From contig NC_054876.1 of the NCBI RefSeq assembly GCF_018320785.1, positions 5,795,405-5,859,404 on the forward strand: a DNA stretch of 64,000 bases. Direction: 5' to 3'. A model generated the notes under the pieces. That model saw only the letters and a program-made list of their open reading frames with translations, did not search any database and was not told the DNA's origin. The stretch comes from Cheilinus undulatus (lineage: Eukaryota; Chordata; Actinopteri; Labriformes; Labridae). Of this stretch, positions 1 to 9,380 are shown one piece after another. The translations under genes were made by a program, and so were the position numbers. Within the stretch, counting starts at the first letter, position 1, and each line of letters begins with the position of its first letter.

Positions 1-286
1 TTGTTTCCATCCACTTGGGCTTCCAATGAAGACAGAGAAAGACTGCATAGATATCAAGGACCACACTCAAGCAACATAGACTGCAGAGCATTATGTTAAA
101 GGCCACCTCATGGTGATGGGCTCAGTCCTTCCAGGCAGAAAATCCCATTTTTGCTGGTGCACCAAACAGATGGAACTTTGTTGAGTCTTCCTGCTTGTTT
201 GTAGCAAGACACCCAAGGTGGCTGTTGTCAATGAATGTGTTTTTCAGTTGTCATGCAATTTTGGCAGAGAAAAGCCTCTCGTAGTG

Positions 287-360
287 CCATGACAATGGGA
301 TTCAAACTTACGTGTGCAGAGGACGATGGATTGGCAGTGTCAACCACGAGCCATCTTGTT
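287..360 (-). pseudogene. degraded tRNA-Ser relic, unit 1
   Basis: This aligns over its whole length with the intact tRNA-Ser of the same unit: the T-arm region, variable arm and anticodon arm are recognisable on the minus strand, but the T loop reads TTTGAAT and the acceptor and D arms no longer pair. The anticodon position reads GCC here. Its 3' flank keeps a TTTT run (270-273 on the plus strand as AAAA). It cannot form a normal tRNA cloverleaf. Confidence 0.85.
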
Positions 361-627
361 TGCTTAGCTTCACGGACAGTGCAACCTCATGGACATGGGC
401 TCAGTCCTGCAAGGAATCAAATGCAATCCTGCTGGTGGATTGTGAGGAGCATTTTGTTGAGTCTTCCTCCTTGTTGGCAGTTTCAGCAGCTGGCACATTG
501 GTTTGAAGTTGAGCAAGATGCAGCCATCACACACTGTTGCTTGATGAAAGACTTGCAGGGTGCTGGTGTTAATGGAGTTATCATTGTGTTGAAATACAAG
601 CATGGCAGAACAAAGCCTCCAGAAGTG

Positions 628-709
628 CAACGAGGATGGGATTCGAACCCACGCGTGCAGAGCACAAAGGATTAGCAGTCCATCACCTTAGCCACTCGGT
701 CACCTCGTC
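628..709 (-). tRNA. tRNA-Ser (anticodon GCU), unit 1
   Basis: An 82-nt class II tRNA with the long variable arm of serine tRNAs. On the minus strand it starts GACGAGGTGACCGAGTGG, has anticodon loop CTGCTAA and B box GGTTCGAATCC, and ends with discriminator G. The D stem is closed by A10-U25 in place of the usual G-C. Two weak points are specific to this copy: the acceptor ends in a G1:U72 wobble, and the anticodon stem has a U28/U42 mismatch that is also seen in units 6 and 9. It is divergent from tRNA-Ala, with 106 bp between them. No CCA is encoded, as expected in a eukaryote. Confidence 0.93.
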
Positions 710-815
710 TGTGCCTTCGGGATTTTTTAGCCACATTTGATGGAGTAATCTTGGGAAGCAGAGAAAGTTTAACACATTTGGGGGCCTGGCCCACTGCAAG
801 GTGGTCTGTTTCACA

Positions 816-888
816 GGGGAATTAGCTCAAATGGTAGAGAGCTCGCTTAGCATGCGAGAGGTAGAGGGATCAATGCCCTCATTCTCCA
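816..888 (+). tRNA. tRNA-Ala (anticodon AGC), unit 1
   Basis: A 73-nt tRNA with acceptor GGGGAAT paired to ATTCTCC, which gives the G3:U70 pair that alanyl-tRNA synthetase recognises. The anticodon loop is TTAGCAT, and the discriminator is A. This copy differs from the others by A for C at position 25, which breaks the G10-C25 D-stem pair, and by A for G at T-loop position 57. A TTTT terminator lies about 18 nt past the end. It may be a weaker gene than the other copies. Confidence 0.9.
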
Positions 889-1377
889 GAACTCCTTCCT
901 TGCTCTTTTCTGGTGATGAAACAATGAGTGGGAAGGTGAAGCATTCCATGTCCACAATGAAATGACTTTTATTCCAGTCAGCAAGCTTATGAGGGATTCA
1001 TGTCATTCTGTGAAACAATGCTTCCCGTTTGCCTCCCTGCTTTTAGGCTAGGCTTTTCCCACAGTGCTATCACTTCATAATCATGGACAATGTTGCTTCC
1101 ATCCACTTGGGCTTCCAATGAAGACAGAGAGACTACGTAGATATCAAGGACCACACTCAAACAACATTAATAGCAGAGCTTTACGTAAAAAGGCCACCTC
1201 ATGGTGATGGACTCAGTCCTTCCAGGCAGAAAATCCAATTCTTGCTGGTGCACAAAACAGATGGAACTTTGTTGAGTCTTCCTGCTTGTTGGCAGCAAGA
1301 CACCCAAGGTGGCTGTTGTCAGTGAATGTGTTTTTCTGTTGTCATGCAATTTTGGCAGAGAAAAGCCTCTCGTAGTG

Positions 1378-1454
1378 CCATGACAATGGGATTCAAACTT
1401 ACGTGTGCAGAGGACGATGGATTAGCAGTGTCAACCCACTGGGGCCATCTTGTT
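1378..1454 (-). pseudogene. degraded tRNA-Ser relic, unit 2
   Basis: Same relic as in unit 1, with GCT kept at the anticodon position. The acceptor and D arms are lost, and the T loop is changed. TTTT follows its 3' end on the minus strand (plus-strand AAAA at 1361-1364). Confidence 0.85.
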
Positions 1455-1615
1455 TGCTTAGCTTCATGGACAATGCAACCTCACACTGGTTTGAAGTTGA
1501 GCAAGATGCAGCCATCACACACTGTTGCTTGATGAAAGACTTGCAGGGTGCTGGTGTTAATGGAGTTATCATTGTGTTGAAATACAAGCATGGCAGAACA
1601 AAGCCTCCAGAAGTG

Positions 1616-1697
1616 CGACGAGGATGGGATTCGAACCCACGCGTGCAGAGCACAATGGATTAGCAGTCCATCACCTTAACCACTCGGTCACCTCGTC
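1616..1697 (-). tRNA. tRNA-Ser (anticodon GCU), unit 2
   Basis: Complete 82-nt copy. Acceptor GACGAGG/CCTCGTC pairs fully, the anticodon stem ATGGA/TCCAT is perfect, and the variable arm and B box GGTTCGAATCC are intact. This is the array's consensus form. The 3' flank on the minus strand begins with GGCTTTGTTC and has no TTTT until beyond the relic about 255 nt downstream. Confidence 0.96.
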
Positions 1698-1803
1698 TGT
1701 GCCTTTGGGTTTTTTTAGCCACATTTGATGGAGTAATCTTGGGTAGCAGAGAAAGTTTAACACATTTGGGGGCCTGGCCCACTGCAAGGTGGACTATTGC
1801 ACA

Positions 1804-1876
1804 GGGGAATTAGCTCAAATGGTAGAGCGCTCGCTTAGCATGCGAGAGGTAGAGGGATCGATGCCCTCATTCTCCA
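1804..1876 (+). tRNA. tRNA-Ala (anticodon AGC), unit 2
   Basis: Consensus 73-nt copy with G3:U70, D stem GCTC/GAGC, anticodon stem CTCGC/GCGAG, T stem GAGGG/CCCTC and discriminator A. A TTTT terminator lies 18 nt downstream. It is 106 bp from the divergent tRNA-Ser. Confidence 0.96.
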
Positions 1877-2369
1877 GAACTCCTTCCTTGCTCTTTTCTG
1901 GTGATGAAACAATGAGTGGGAAGGTGACGCATTCCATGTCCACAATGAAATGACTTTCATTCCAGTCAGCAAGCTTATGAGGGATTCATGTCATCCTGTG
2001 AAACAATGCTTCCATGTTGCCTCCCTGCTTTTAGGCTAGGCTTTTCCCACAGTGCTATCACTTCATAATCATGGACCATTTTGTTTCCATCCACTTGGGC
2101 TTCCAATGAAGACAGAGAAAGACTGCATAGATATCAAGGACCACACTCAAACAACATTAGACTAGCAGAGCTTTACGTAAAAAGGCCAACTCATGGTGAT
2201 GGACTCAGTCCTTCCAGGCAGAAAATCCAATTCTTGCTGGTGCACAAAACAGATGGAACTCTGTTGAGTCTTCCTGCTTGTTGGCAGCAAGACACCCAAG
2301 GTGGCTGTTGTCAGTGAATGTGTTTTTCTGTTGTCATGCAATTTTGGCAGAGAAAAGCCTCTCGTAGTG

Positions 2370-2447
2370 CCATGACAATGGGATTCAAACTCACATGTGC
2401 CGAGGACGATGCATTAGCAGTGTCAACCCACTGGGGCCATCTTGTTT
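2370..2447 (-). pseudogene. degraded tRNA-Ser relic, unit 3
   Basis: Relic of the same type as in unit 2. The anticodon GCT is still readable, but the acceptor and T-arm pairing are lost. Confidence 0.83.
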
Positions 2448-2584
2448 GCTTAGCTTCATGGACAATGCAACCTCACATTGGTTTGAAGTTGAGCAAGATG
2501 CAGCCATCACACACTGTTGCTGGTGTTAATGGAGTTATCATTGTGTTGAAATACAAGCATGGCAGAACAAAGCCTCCAGAAGTG

Positions 2585-2666
2585 CGACGAGGATGGGATT
2601 CGAACCCACGCGTGCAGAGCACAATGGATTAGCAGTCCATCACCTTAACCACTCGGTCACCTCGTC
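2585..2666 (-). tRNA. tRNA-Ser (anticodon GCU), unit 3
   Basis: Identical in form to the unit 2 copy, with all arms pairing. The spacer just to its left lacks 24 bp between two short GTTGCT-like repeats, which looks like a slippage deletion outside the gene. Confidence 0.96.
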
Positions 2667-2772
2667 TGTGCCTTCGGGATTTTTTAGCCACATTTGATGG
2701 AGTAATCTTGGGAAGCAGAGAAAGTTTAACACATTTGCGGGCCTGGCCCACTGCAAGGTGGTCTGTTTCACA

Positions 2773-2845
2773 GGGGAATTAGCTCAAATGGTAGAGCGCT
2801 CGCTTAGCATGCGAGAGGTAGAGGGATCGATGCCCTCATTCTCCA
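2773..2845 (+). tRNA. tRNA-Ala (anticodon AGC), unit 3
   Basis: Consensus 73-nt copy with G3:U70 and intact arms. The 106-bp spacing to tRNA-Ser is preserved even though the unit has a deletion elsewhere. Confidence 0.96.
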
Positions 2846-3335
2846 GAACTCCTTCCTTGCTCTTTTCTGGTGATGAAACAATGAGTGGGAAGGTGACGCA
2901 TTCCATGTCCACAATGAAATGACTTTCATTCCAGTCAGCAAGCTTATGAGGGATTCATGTCATCCTGTGAAACAATGCTTCCATGTTGCCTCCCTGCTTT
3001 TAGGCTAGGCTTTTCCCACAGTGCTATCACTTCATAATCATGGACCATTTTGTTTCCATCCACTTGGGCTTCCAATGAAGACAGAGAAAGACTATGTAGA
3101 TATCAAGGACCACACTCAAACAACATAGACTGCAGAGCATTATGTTAAAGGCCAACTCATGGTGATGGACTCAGTCCTTCCAGGCAGAAAATCCAATTCT
3201 TGCTGGTGCACCAAACAGATGGAACTTTGTTGAGTCTTCCTGCTTGTTGGCAGCAAGACACCCAAGGTGGCTGTTGTCAATGAATGTGTTTTTCTGTTGT
3301 CATGCAATTTTGGCAGAGAAAAGCCTCTCGTAGTG

Positions 3336-3413
3336 CCATGACAATGGGATTCAAACTTACGTGTGCAGAGGACGATGGATTGGCAGTGTCAACCCACCGG
3401 AGCCATCTTGTTT
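3336..3413 (-). pseudogene. degraded tRNA-Ser relic, unit 4
   Basis: Relic with GCC at the anticodon position, as in the other long units. The acceptor and D arms are not pairable. Confidence 0.83.
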
Positions 3414-3679
3414 GCTTAGCTTCACGGACAGTGCAACCTCATGGACATGGGCTCAGTCCTGCAAGGAATCAAATGCAATCCTGCTGGTGGATTGTGAGGA
3501 GCATTTTGTTGAGTCTTCCTCCTTGTTGGCAGCTTCAGCAGCTGGCACATTGGTTTGAAGTTGAGCAAGATGCAGCCATCACACACTGTTGCTTGATGAA
3601 AGACTTGCAGGGTGCTGGTGTTAATGGAGTTATCATTGTGTTGAAATACAAGCATGGCAGAACAAAGCCTCCAGAAGTG

Positions 3680-3761
3680 CGACGAGGATGGGATTCGAAC
3701 CCACGCGTGCAGAGCACAATGGATTAGCAGTCCATCACCTTAACCACTCGGTCACCTCGTC
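3680..3761 (-). tRNA. tRNA-Ser (anticodon GCU), unit 4
   Basis: Consensus 82-nt copy. It is the only one in a long unit with a perfect anticodon stem (TCCAT rather than TCCTT). Unit 4 therefore mixes long-unit spacer with middle-unit gene sequence, as expected from gene conversion. Confidence 0.96.
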
Positions 3762-3867
3762 TGTGCCTTTGGGTTTTTTTAGCCACATTTGATGGAGTAA
3801 TCTTGGGAAGCAGAGAAAGTTTAACACATTTGGGGGCCTGGCCCACTGCAAGGTGGACTATTGCACA

Positions 3868-3940
3868 GGGGAATTAGCTCAAATGGTAGAGCGCTCGCTT
3901 AGCATGCGAGAGGTAGAGGGATCGATGCCCTCATTCTCCA
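3868..3940 (+). tRNA. tRNA-Ala (anticodon AGC), unit 4
   Basis: Consensus 73-nt copy with G3:U70, all stems paired and a TTTT terminator 18 nt downstream. Confidence 0.96.
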
Positions 3941-4429
3941 GAACTCCTTCCTTGCTCTTTTCTGGTGATGAAACAATGAGTGGGAAGGTGACGCATTCCA
4001 TGTCCACAATGAAATGACTTTCATTCCAGTCAGCAAGCTTATGAGGGATTCATGTCATCCTGTGAAACAATGCTTCCATTTCCCTCCCTGCTTTTAGGCT
4101 AGGCATTTCCCACAGTGCTATCACTTCATAATCATGGACAATGTTGCTTCCATCCACTTGGGCTTCCAATGAAGACAGAGAGACTACGTAGATATCAAGG
4201 ACCACACTCAAACAACATTAATAGCAGAGCTTTACGTAAAAAGGCCAACTCATGGTGATGGACTCAGTCCTTCCAGGCAGAAAATCCAATTCTTGCTGGT
4301 GCACCAAAACCGATGGAACACGGTTGAGTCTTCCTGCTTGTTGGCAGCAAGACACCCAAGGTGGCTGTTGTCAGTGAATGTGTTTTTCTGTTGTCATGCA
4401 ATTTTGGCAGAGAAAAGCCTCTCGTAGTG

Positions 4430-4507
4430 CCATGACAATGGGATTCAAACTCACATGTGCAGAGGACGATGCATTAGCAGTGTCAACCCACTGGGGCCAT
4501 CTTGTTT
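4430..4507 (-). pseudogene. degraded tRNA-Ser relic, unit 5 (short unit)
   Basis: The only Ser-related sequence in this short unit. GCT is readable at the anticodon position, but the cloverleaf is lost. The deletion that made the short unit begins shortly after it. Confidence 0.82.
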
Positions 4508-4535
4508 GCTTAGCTTCATGGACAATGCAACCTCG

Positions 4536-4582
4536 CTTGCTTAGCATGCGAGAGGTAGAGGGATCGATGCCCTCATTCTCCA
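4536..4582 (+). pseudogene. tRNA-Ala 3' part, unit 5
   Basis: Spacer sequence ending CAATGCAACCTC runs directly into the tRNA-Ala anticodon arm, so the acceptor 5' strand, D arm and A box are missing. The anticodon loop, T arm with B box and the acceptor 3' strand remain. It cannot give a complete tRNA. The same junction occurs in units 8 and 11, so the deletion happened once and was then multiplied. Confidence 0.9.
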
Positions 4583-5072
4583 GAACTCCTTCCTTGCTCT
4601 TTTCTGGTGATGAAACAATGAGTGGGAAGGTGACGCATTCCATGTCCACAATGAAATGACTTTCATTCCAGTCAGCAAGCTTATGAGGGATTCATGTCAT
4701 CCTGTGAAACAATGCTTCCATGTTGCCTCCCTGCTTTTAGGCTAGGCTTTTCCCACAGTGCTATCACTTCATAATCTTGGACCATTTTGTTTCCATCCAC
4801 TTGGGCTTCCAATGAAGACAGAGAAAGACTGCATAGATATCAAGGACCACACTCAAGCAACATAGACTGCAGAGCATTATGTTAAAGGCCACCTCATGGT
4901 GATGGGCTCAGTCCTTCCAGGCAGAAAATCCCATTTTTGCTGGTGCACCAAACAGATGGGACTTTGTTGAGTCTTCCTGCTTGTTTGTAGCAAGACACCC
5001 AAGGTGGCTGTTGTCAATGAATGTGTTTTTCACTTGTCATGCAATTTTGGCAGAGAAAAGCCTCTCGTAGTG

Positions 5073-5150
5073 CCATGACAATGGGATTCAAACTTATGTG
5101 TGCAGAGGACGATGGATTGGCAGTGTCAACCCACCGGAGCCATCTTGTTT
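5073..5150 (-). pseudogene. degraded tRNA-Ser relic, unit 6
   Basis: Relic with GCC at the anticodon position and TATG in place of TACG in the T-arm region. Unit 9 shares this change, as part of the duplicated trimer. Confidence 0.83.
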
Positions 5151-5416
5151 GCTTAGCTTCACGGACAGTGCAACCTCATGGACATGGGCTCAGTCCTGCA
5201 AGGAATCAAATGCAATCCTGCTGGTGGATTGTGAGGAGCATTTTGTTGAGTCTTCCTCCTTGTTGGCAGTTTCAGCAGCTGGCACATTGGTTTGAAGTTG
5301 AGCAAGATGCAGCCATCACACACTGTTGCTTGATGAAAGACTTGCAGGGTGCTGGTGTTAATGGAGTTATCATTGTGTTGAAATACAAGCATGGCAGAAC
5401 AAAGCCTCCAGAAGTG

Positions 5417-5498
5417 CGACGAGGATGGGATTCGAACCCACGCGTGCAGAGCACAAAGGATTAGCAGTCCATCACCTTAGCCACTCGGTCACCTCGTC
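5417..5498 (-). tRNA. tRNA-Ser (anticodon GCU), unit 6
   Basis: Complete 82-nt copy with a normal acceptor. It carries the long-unit variant TCCTT, which leaves a U28/U42 mismatch in the anticodon stem, and GGCTAAGG in the D loop, a common serine tRNA variant. Confidence 0.94.
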
Positions 5499-5604
5499 TG
5501 TGCCTTCGGGATTTTTTAGCCACATTTGATGGAGTAATCTTGGGAAGCAGAGAAAGTTTAACACATTTGGGGGCCTGGCCCACTGCAAGGTGGTCTGTTT
5601 CACA

Positions 5605-5677
5605 GGGGAATTAGCTCAAATGGTAGAGCGCTCGCTTAGCATGCGAGAGGTAGAGGGATCAATGCCCTCATTCTCCA
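5605..5677 (+). tRNA. tRNA-Ala (anticodon AGC), unit 6
   Basis: Complete 73-nt copy with the D stem intact. It carries A at T-loop position 57, shared with units 1 and 9, which is still a purine and so compatible with function. Confidence 0.95.
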
Positions 5678-6165
5678 GAACTCCTTCCTTGCTCTTTTCT
5701 GGTGATGAAACAATGAGTGGGAAGGTGACGCATTCCATGTCCACAATGAAATGACTTTCATTCCAGTCAGCAAGCTTATGAGGGATTCATGTCATCCTGT
5801 GAAACAATGCTTCCATGTTGCCTCCCTGCTTTTAGGCTAGGCTTTTCCCACAGTGCTATCACTTCATAATCATGGACAATGTTGCTTCCATCCACTTGGG
5901 CTTCCAATGAAGACAGAGAGACTATGTAGATATCAAGGACCACACTCAAACAACATTAATAGCAGAGCATTATGTTAAAGGCCACCTCATGGTGATGGGC
6001 TCAGTCCTTCCAGGCAGAAAATCCCATTTTTGCTGGTGCACCAAACAGATGGAACTTTGTCGAGTCTTCCTGCTTGTTTGTAGCAAGACACCCAAGGTGG
6101 CTGTTGTCAATGAATGTGTTTTTCAGTTGTCATGCAATTTTGGCAGAGAAAAGCCTCTCGTAGTG

Positions 6166-6243
6166 CCATGACAATGGGATTCAAACTTACGTGTGCAGAG
6201 GACGATGGATTGGCAGTGTCAACCCACTGGGGCCATCTTGTTT
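6166..6243 (-). pseudogene. degraded tRNA-Ser relic, unit 7
   Basis: Relic with GCC at the anticodon position. This half of unit 7 is not visibly more eroded than in the other units. Confidence 0.82.
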
Positions 6244-6403
6244 GCTTAGCTTCATGGACAATGCAACCTCACATTGGTTTGAAGTTGAGCAAGATGCAGC
6301 CATCACACACTGTTGCTTGATGAAAGACTTGCAGGGTGCTGGTGTTAATGGAGTTATCATTGTGTTGAAATACAAGCATGGCAGAACAAAGCCTCCAGAA
6401 GTG

Positions 6404-6483
6404 CGACGAGGATGGAATTCAAACCCACGCGTGCAGAGCACAATGGATTAGCAGTCCATCACCTTAACCACTCGGTCACCGTC
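6404..6483 (-). pseudogene. damaged tRNA-Ser (GCU), unit 7
   Basis: Unlike the eight complete copies, this one lacks two bases in the 5' acceptor strand (GACGG rather than GACGAGG). Its T arm is changed so that the loop reads TTTGAAT and the stem no longer pairs cleanly. The anticodon arm is intact. It looks non-functional. The adjacent tRNA-Ala and spacer also show small losses, so consensus error in the assembly is an alternative explanation. Confidence 0.85.
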
Positions 6484-6587
6484 TGTGCCTTTGGGTTTTT
6501 TAGCCACATTTGATGGAGTAATCTTGGGAAGCAGAGAAAGTTTAACACATTTGGGGCCTGGCCCACTGCAAGGTGGACTATTGCACA

Positions 6588-6655
6588 GGGAATTAGCTCA
6601 AATGGTAGAGCTCTTAGCATGCGAGAGGTAGAGGGATCGATGCCCTCATTCTCCA
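6588..6655 (+). pseudogene. damaged tRNA-Ala (AGC), unit 7
   Basis: It is 68 nt long rather than 73. One G is lost from the acceptor and four bases (two CG/GC pairs) from the D-stem/anticodon-stem junction, leaving GAGCTCTTAGC. The T arm is intact. It looks non-functional unless the losses are assembly errors. Confidence 0.85.
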
Positions 6656-7143
6656 GAACTCCTTCCTTGCTCTTTTCTGGTGATGAAACAATGAGTGGGA
6701 AGGTGACGCATTCCATGTCCACAATGAAATGACTTTCATTCCAGTCAGCAAGCTTATGAGGGATTCATGTCATCCTGTGAAACAATGCTTCCCCATTTCC
6801 TCCTGCTTTTAGGCTAGGCTTTTCCCACAGTGCTATCACTTCATAATCATGGACAATGTTGCTTCCATCCACTTGGGCTTCCAATGAAGACAGAGAGACT
6901 ACGTAGATATCAAGGACCCCACTCAAACAACATTAATAGCAGAGCTTTACGTAAAAAGGCCAACTCATGGTGATGGACTCAGTCCTTCCAGGCAGAAAAT
7001 CCAATTCTTGCTGGTGCACAAAACAGATGGAACTCTGTTGAGTCTTCCTGCTTGTTGGCAGCAAGACACCCAAGGTGGCTGTTGTCAGTGAATGTGTTTT
7101 TCTGTTGTCATGCAATTTTGGCAGAGAAAAGCCTCTCGTAGTG

Positions 7144-7220
7144 CCATGACAATGGGATTCAAACTCACATGTGCAGAGGACGATGCATTAGCAGTGTCAA
7201 CCCACTGGGGCCATCTTGTT
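7144..7220 (-). pseudogene. degraded tRNA-Ser relic, unit 8 (short unit)
   Basis: Same as the unit 5 relic. The two short units are nearly identical throughout. Confidence 0.82.
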
Positions 7221-7249
7221 TGCTTAGCTTCATGGACAATGCAACCTCG

Positions 7250-7296
7250 CTTGCTTAGCATGCGAGAGGTAGAGGGATCGATGCCCTCATTCTCCA
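7250..7296 (+). pseudogene. tRNA-Ala 3' part, unit 8
   Basis: Same junction and remaining parts as in unit 5: anticodon arm, T arm and acceptor 3' strand, without the A box. Confidence 0.9.
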
Positions 7297-7786
7297 GAAC
7301 TCCTTCCTTGCTCTTTTCTGGTGATGAAACAATGAGTGGGAAGGTGACGCATTCCATGTCCACAATGAAATGACTTTCATTCCAGTCAGCAAGCTTATGA
7401 GGGATTCATGTCATCCTGTGAAACAATGCTTCCATGTTGCCTCCCTGCTTTTAGGCTAGGCTTTTCCCACAGTGCTATCACTTCATAATCTTGGACCATT
7501 TTGTTTCCATCCACTTGGGCTTCCAATGAAGACAGAGAAAGACTGCATAGATATCAAGGACCACACTCAAGCAACATAGACTGCAGAGCATTATGTTAAA
7601 GGCCACCTCATGGTGATGGGCTCAGTCCTTCCAGGCAGAAAATCCCATTTTTGCTGGTGCACCAAACAGATGGGACTTTGTTGAGTCTTCCTGCTTGTTT
7701 GTAGCAAGACACCCAAGGTGGCTGTTGTCAATGAATGTGTTTTTCACTTGTCATGCAATTTTGGCAGAGAAAAGCCTCTCGTAGTG

Positions 7787-7863
7787 CCATGACAATGGGA
7801 TTCAAACTTATGTGTGCAGAGGACGATGGATTGGCAGTGTCAACCCACCGGAGCCATCTTGTT
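7787..7863 (-). pseudogene. degraded tRNA-Ser relic, unit 9
   Basis: Matches the unit 6 relic, including the TATG variant and the CACTTG variant in its 3' flank, so units 6 and 9 are recent duplicates. Confidence 0.83.
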
Positions 7864-8130
7864 TGCTTAGCTTCACGGACAGTGCAACCTCATGGACATG
7901 GGCTCAGTCCTGCAAGGAATCAAATGCAATCCTGCTGGTGGATTGTGAGGAGCATTTTGTTGAGTCTTCCTCCTTGTTGGCAGTTTCAGCAGCTGGCACA
8001 TTGGTTTGAAGTTGAGCAAGATGCAGCCATCACACACTGTTGCTTGATGAAAGACTTGCAGGGTGCTGGTGTTAATGGAGTTATCATTGTGTTGAAATAC
8101 AAGCATGGCAGAACAAAGCCTCCAGAAGTG

Positions 8131-8212
8131 CGACGAGGATGGGATTCGAACCCACGCGTGCAGAGCACAAAGGATTAGCAGTCCATCACCTTAGCCACTC
8201 GGTCACCTCGTC
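8131..8212 (-). tRNA. tRNA-Ser (anticodon GCU), unit 9
   Basis: Complete 82-nt copy matching the unit 6 copy, including the U28/U42 mismatch and the GGCTAAGG D loop. Confidence 0.94.
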
Positions 8213-8318
8213 TGTGCCTTCGGGATTTTTTAGCCACATTTGATGGAGTAATCTTGGGAAGCAGAGAAAGTTTAACACATTTGCGGGCCTGGCCCACTGC
8301 AAGGTGGTCTGTTTCACA

Positions 8319-8391
8319 GGGGAATTAGCTCAAATGGTAGAGCGCTCGCTTAGCATGCGAGAGGTAGAGGGATCAATGCCCTCATTCTCCA
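8319..8391 (+). tRNA. tRNA-Ala (anticodon AGC), unit 9
   Basis: Complete 73-nt copy with A at T-loop position 57 and a normal D stem. The flank to its right shares rare variants with unit 1 (GAAGCATTCC, TTTTATTCC), a sign of exchange between distant units. Confidence 0.95.
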
Positions 8392-8881
8392 GAACTCCTT
8401 CCTTGCTCTTTTCTGGTGATGAAACAATGAGTGGGAAGGTGAAGCATTCCATGTCCACAATGAAATGACTTTTATTCCAGTCAGCAAGCTTATGAGGGAT
8501 TCATGTCATTCTGTGAAACAATGCTTCCCCGTTTGCCTCCCTGCTTTTAGGCTAGGCTTTTCCCACAGTGCTATCACTTCATAATCATGGACAATGTTGC
8601 TTCCATCCACTTGGGCTTCCAATGAAGACAGAGAGACTACGTAGATATCAAGGACCACACTCAAACAACATTAATAGCAGAGCTTTACGTAAAAAGGCCA
8701 CCTCATGGTGATGGACTCAGTCCTTCCAGGCAGAAAATCCAATTCTTGCTGGTGCACAAAACAGATGGAACTTTGTTGAGTCTTCCTGCTTGTTGGCAGC
8801 AAGACACCCAAGGTGGCTGTTGTCAGTGAATGTGTTTTTCTGTTGTCATGCAATTTTGGCAGAGAAAAGCCTCTCGTAGTG

Positions 8882-8958
8882 CCATGACAATGGGATTCAA
8901 ACTTACGTGTGCAGAGGACGATGGATTAGCAGTGTCAACCCACTGGGGCCATCTTGTT
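8882..8958 (-). pseudogene. degraded tRNA-Ser relic, unit 10
   Basis: Same form as the unit 2 relic, with GCT at the anticodon position. Confidence 0.83.
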
Positions 8959-9119
8959 TGCTTAGCTTCATGGACAATGCAACCTCACACTGGTTTGAAG
9001 TTGAGCAAGATGCAGCCATCACACACTGTTGCTTGATGAAAGACTTGCAGGGTGCTGGTGTTAATGGAGTTATCATTGTGTTGAAATACAAGCATGGCAG
9101 AACAAAGCCTCCAGAAGTG

Positions 9120-9201
9120 CGACGAGGATGGGATTCGAACCCACGCGTGCAGAGCACAATGGATTAGCAGTCCATCACCTTAACCACTCGGTCACCTCGT
9201 C
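9120..9201 (-). tRNA. tRNA-Ser (anticodon GCU), unit 10
   Basis: Consensus 82-nt copy with all stems paired. Unit 10 is the intact counterpart of the damaged unit 7 in the duplicated trimer. Confidence 0.96.
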
Positions 9202-9307
9202 TGTGCCTTCGGGATTTTTTAGCCACATTTGATGGAGTAATCTTGGGAAGCAGAGAAAGTTTAACACATTTGCGGGCCTGGCCCACTGCAAGGTGGACTA
9301 TTCCACA

Positions 9308-9380
9308 GGGGAATTAGCTCAAATGGTAGAGCGCTCGCTTAGCATGCGAGAGGTAGAGGGATCGATGCCCTCATTCTCCA
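9308..9380 (+). tRNA. tRNA-Ala (anticodon AGC), unit 10
   Basis: Consensus 73-nt copy with G3:U70, paired stems and a TTTT terminator 18 nt downstream. Confidence 0.96.

Noticed and set aside
235-675. Open frames of 60-147 codons repeated in every array unit
   Set aside because: They overlap tRNA genes and relics, recur only because the units are copies, and have no protein features.
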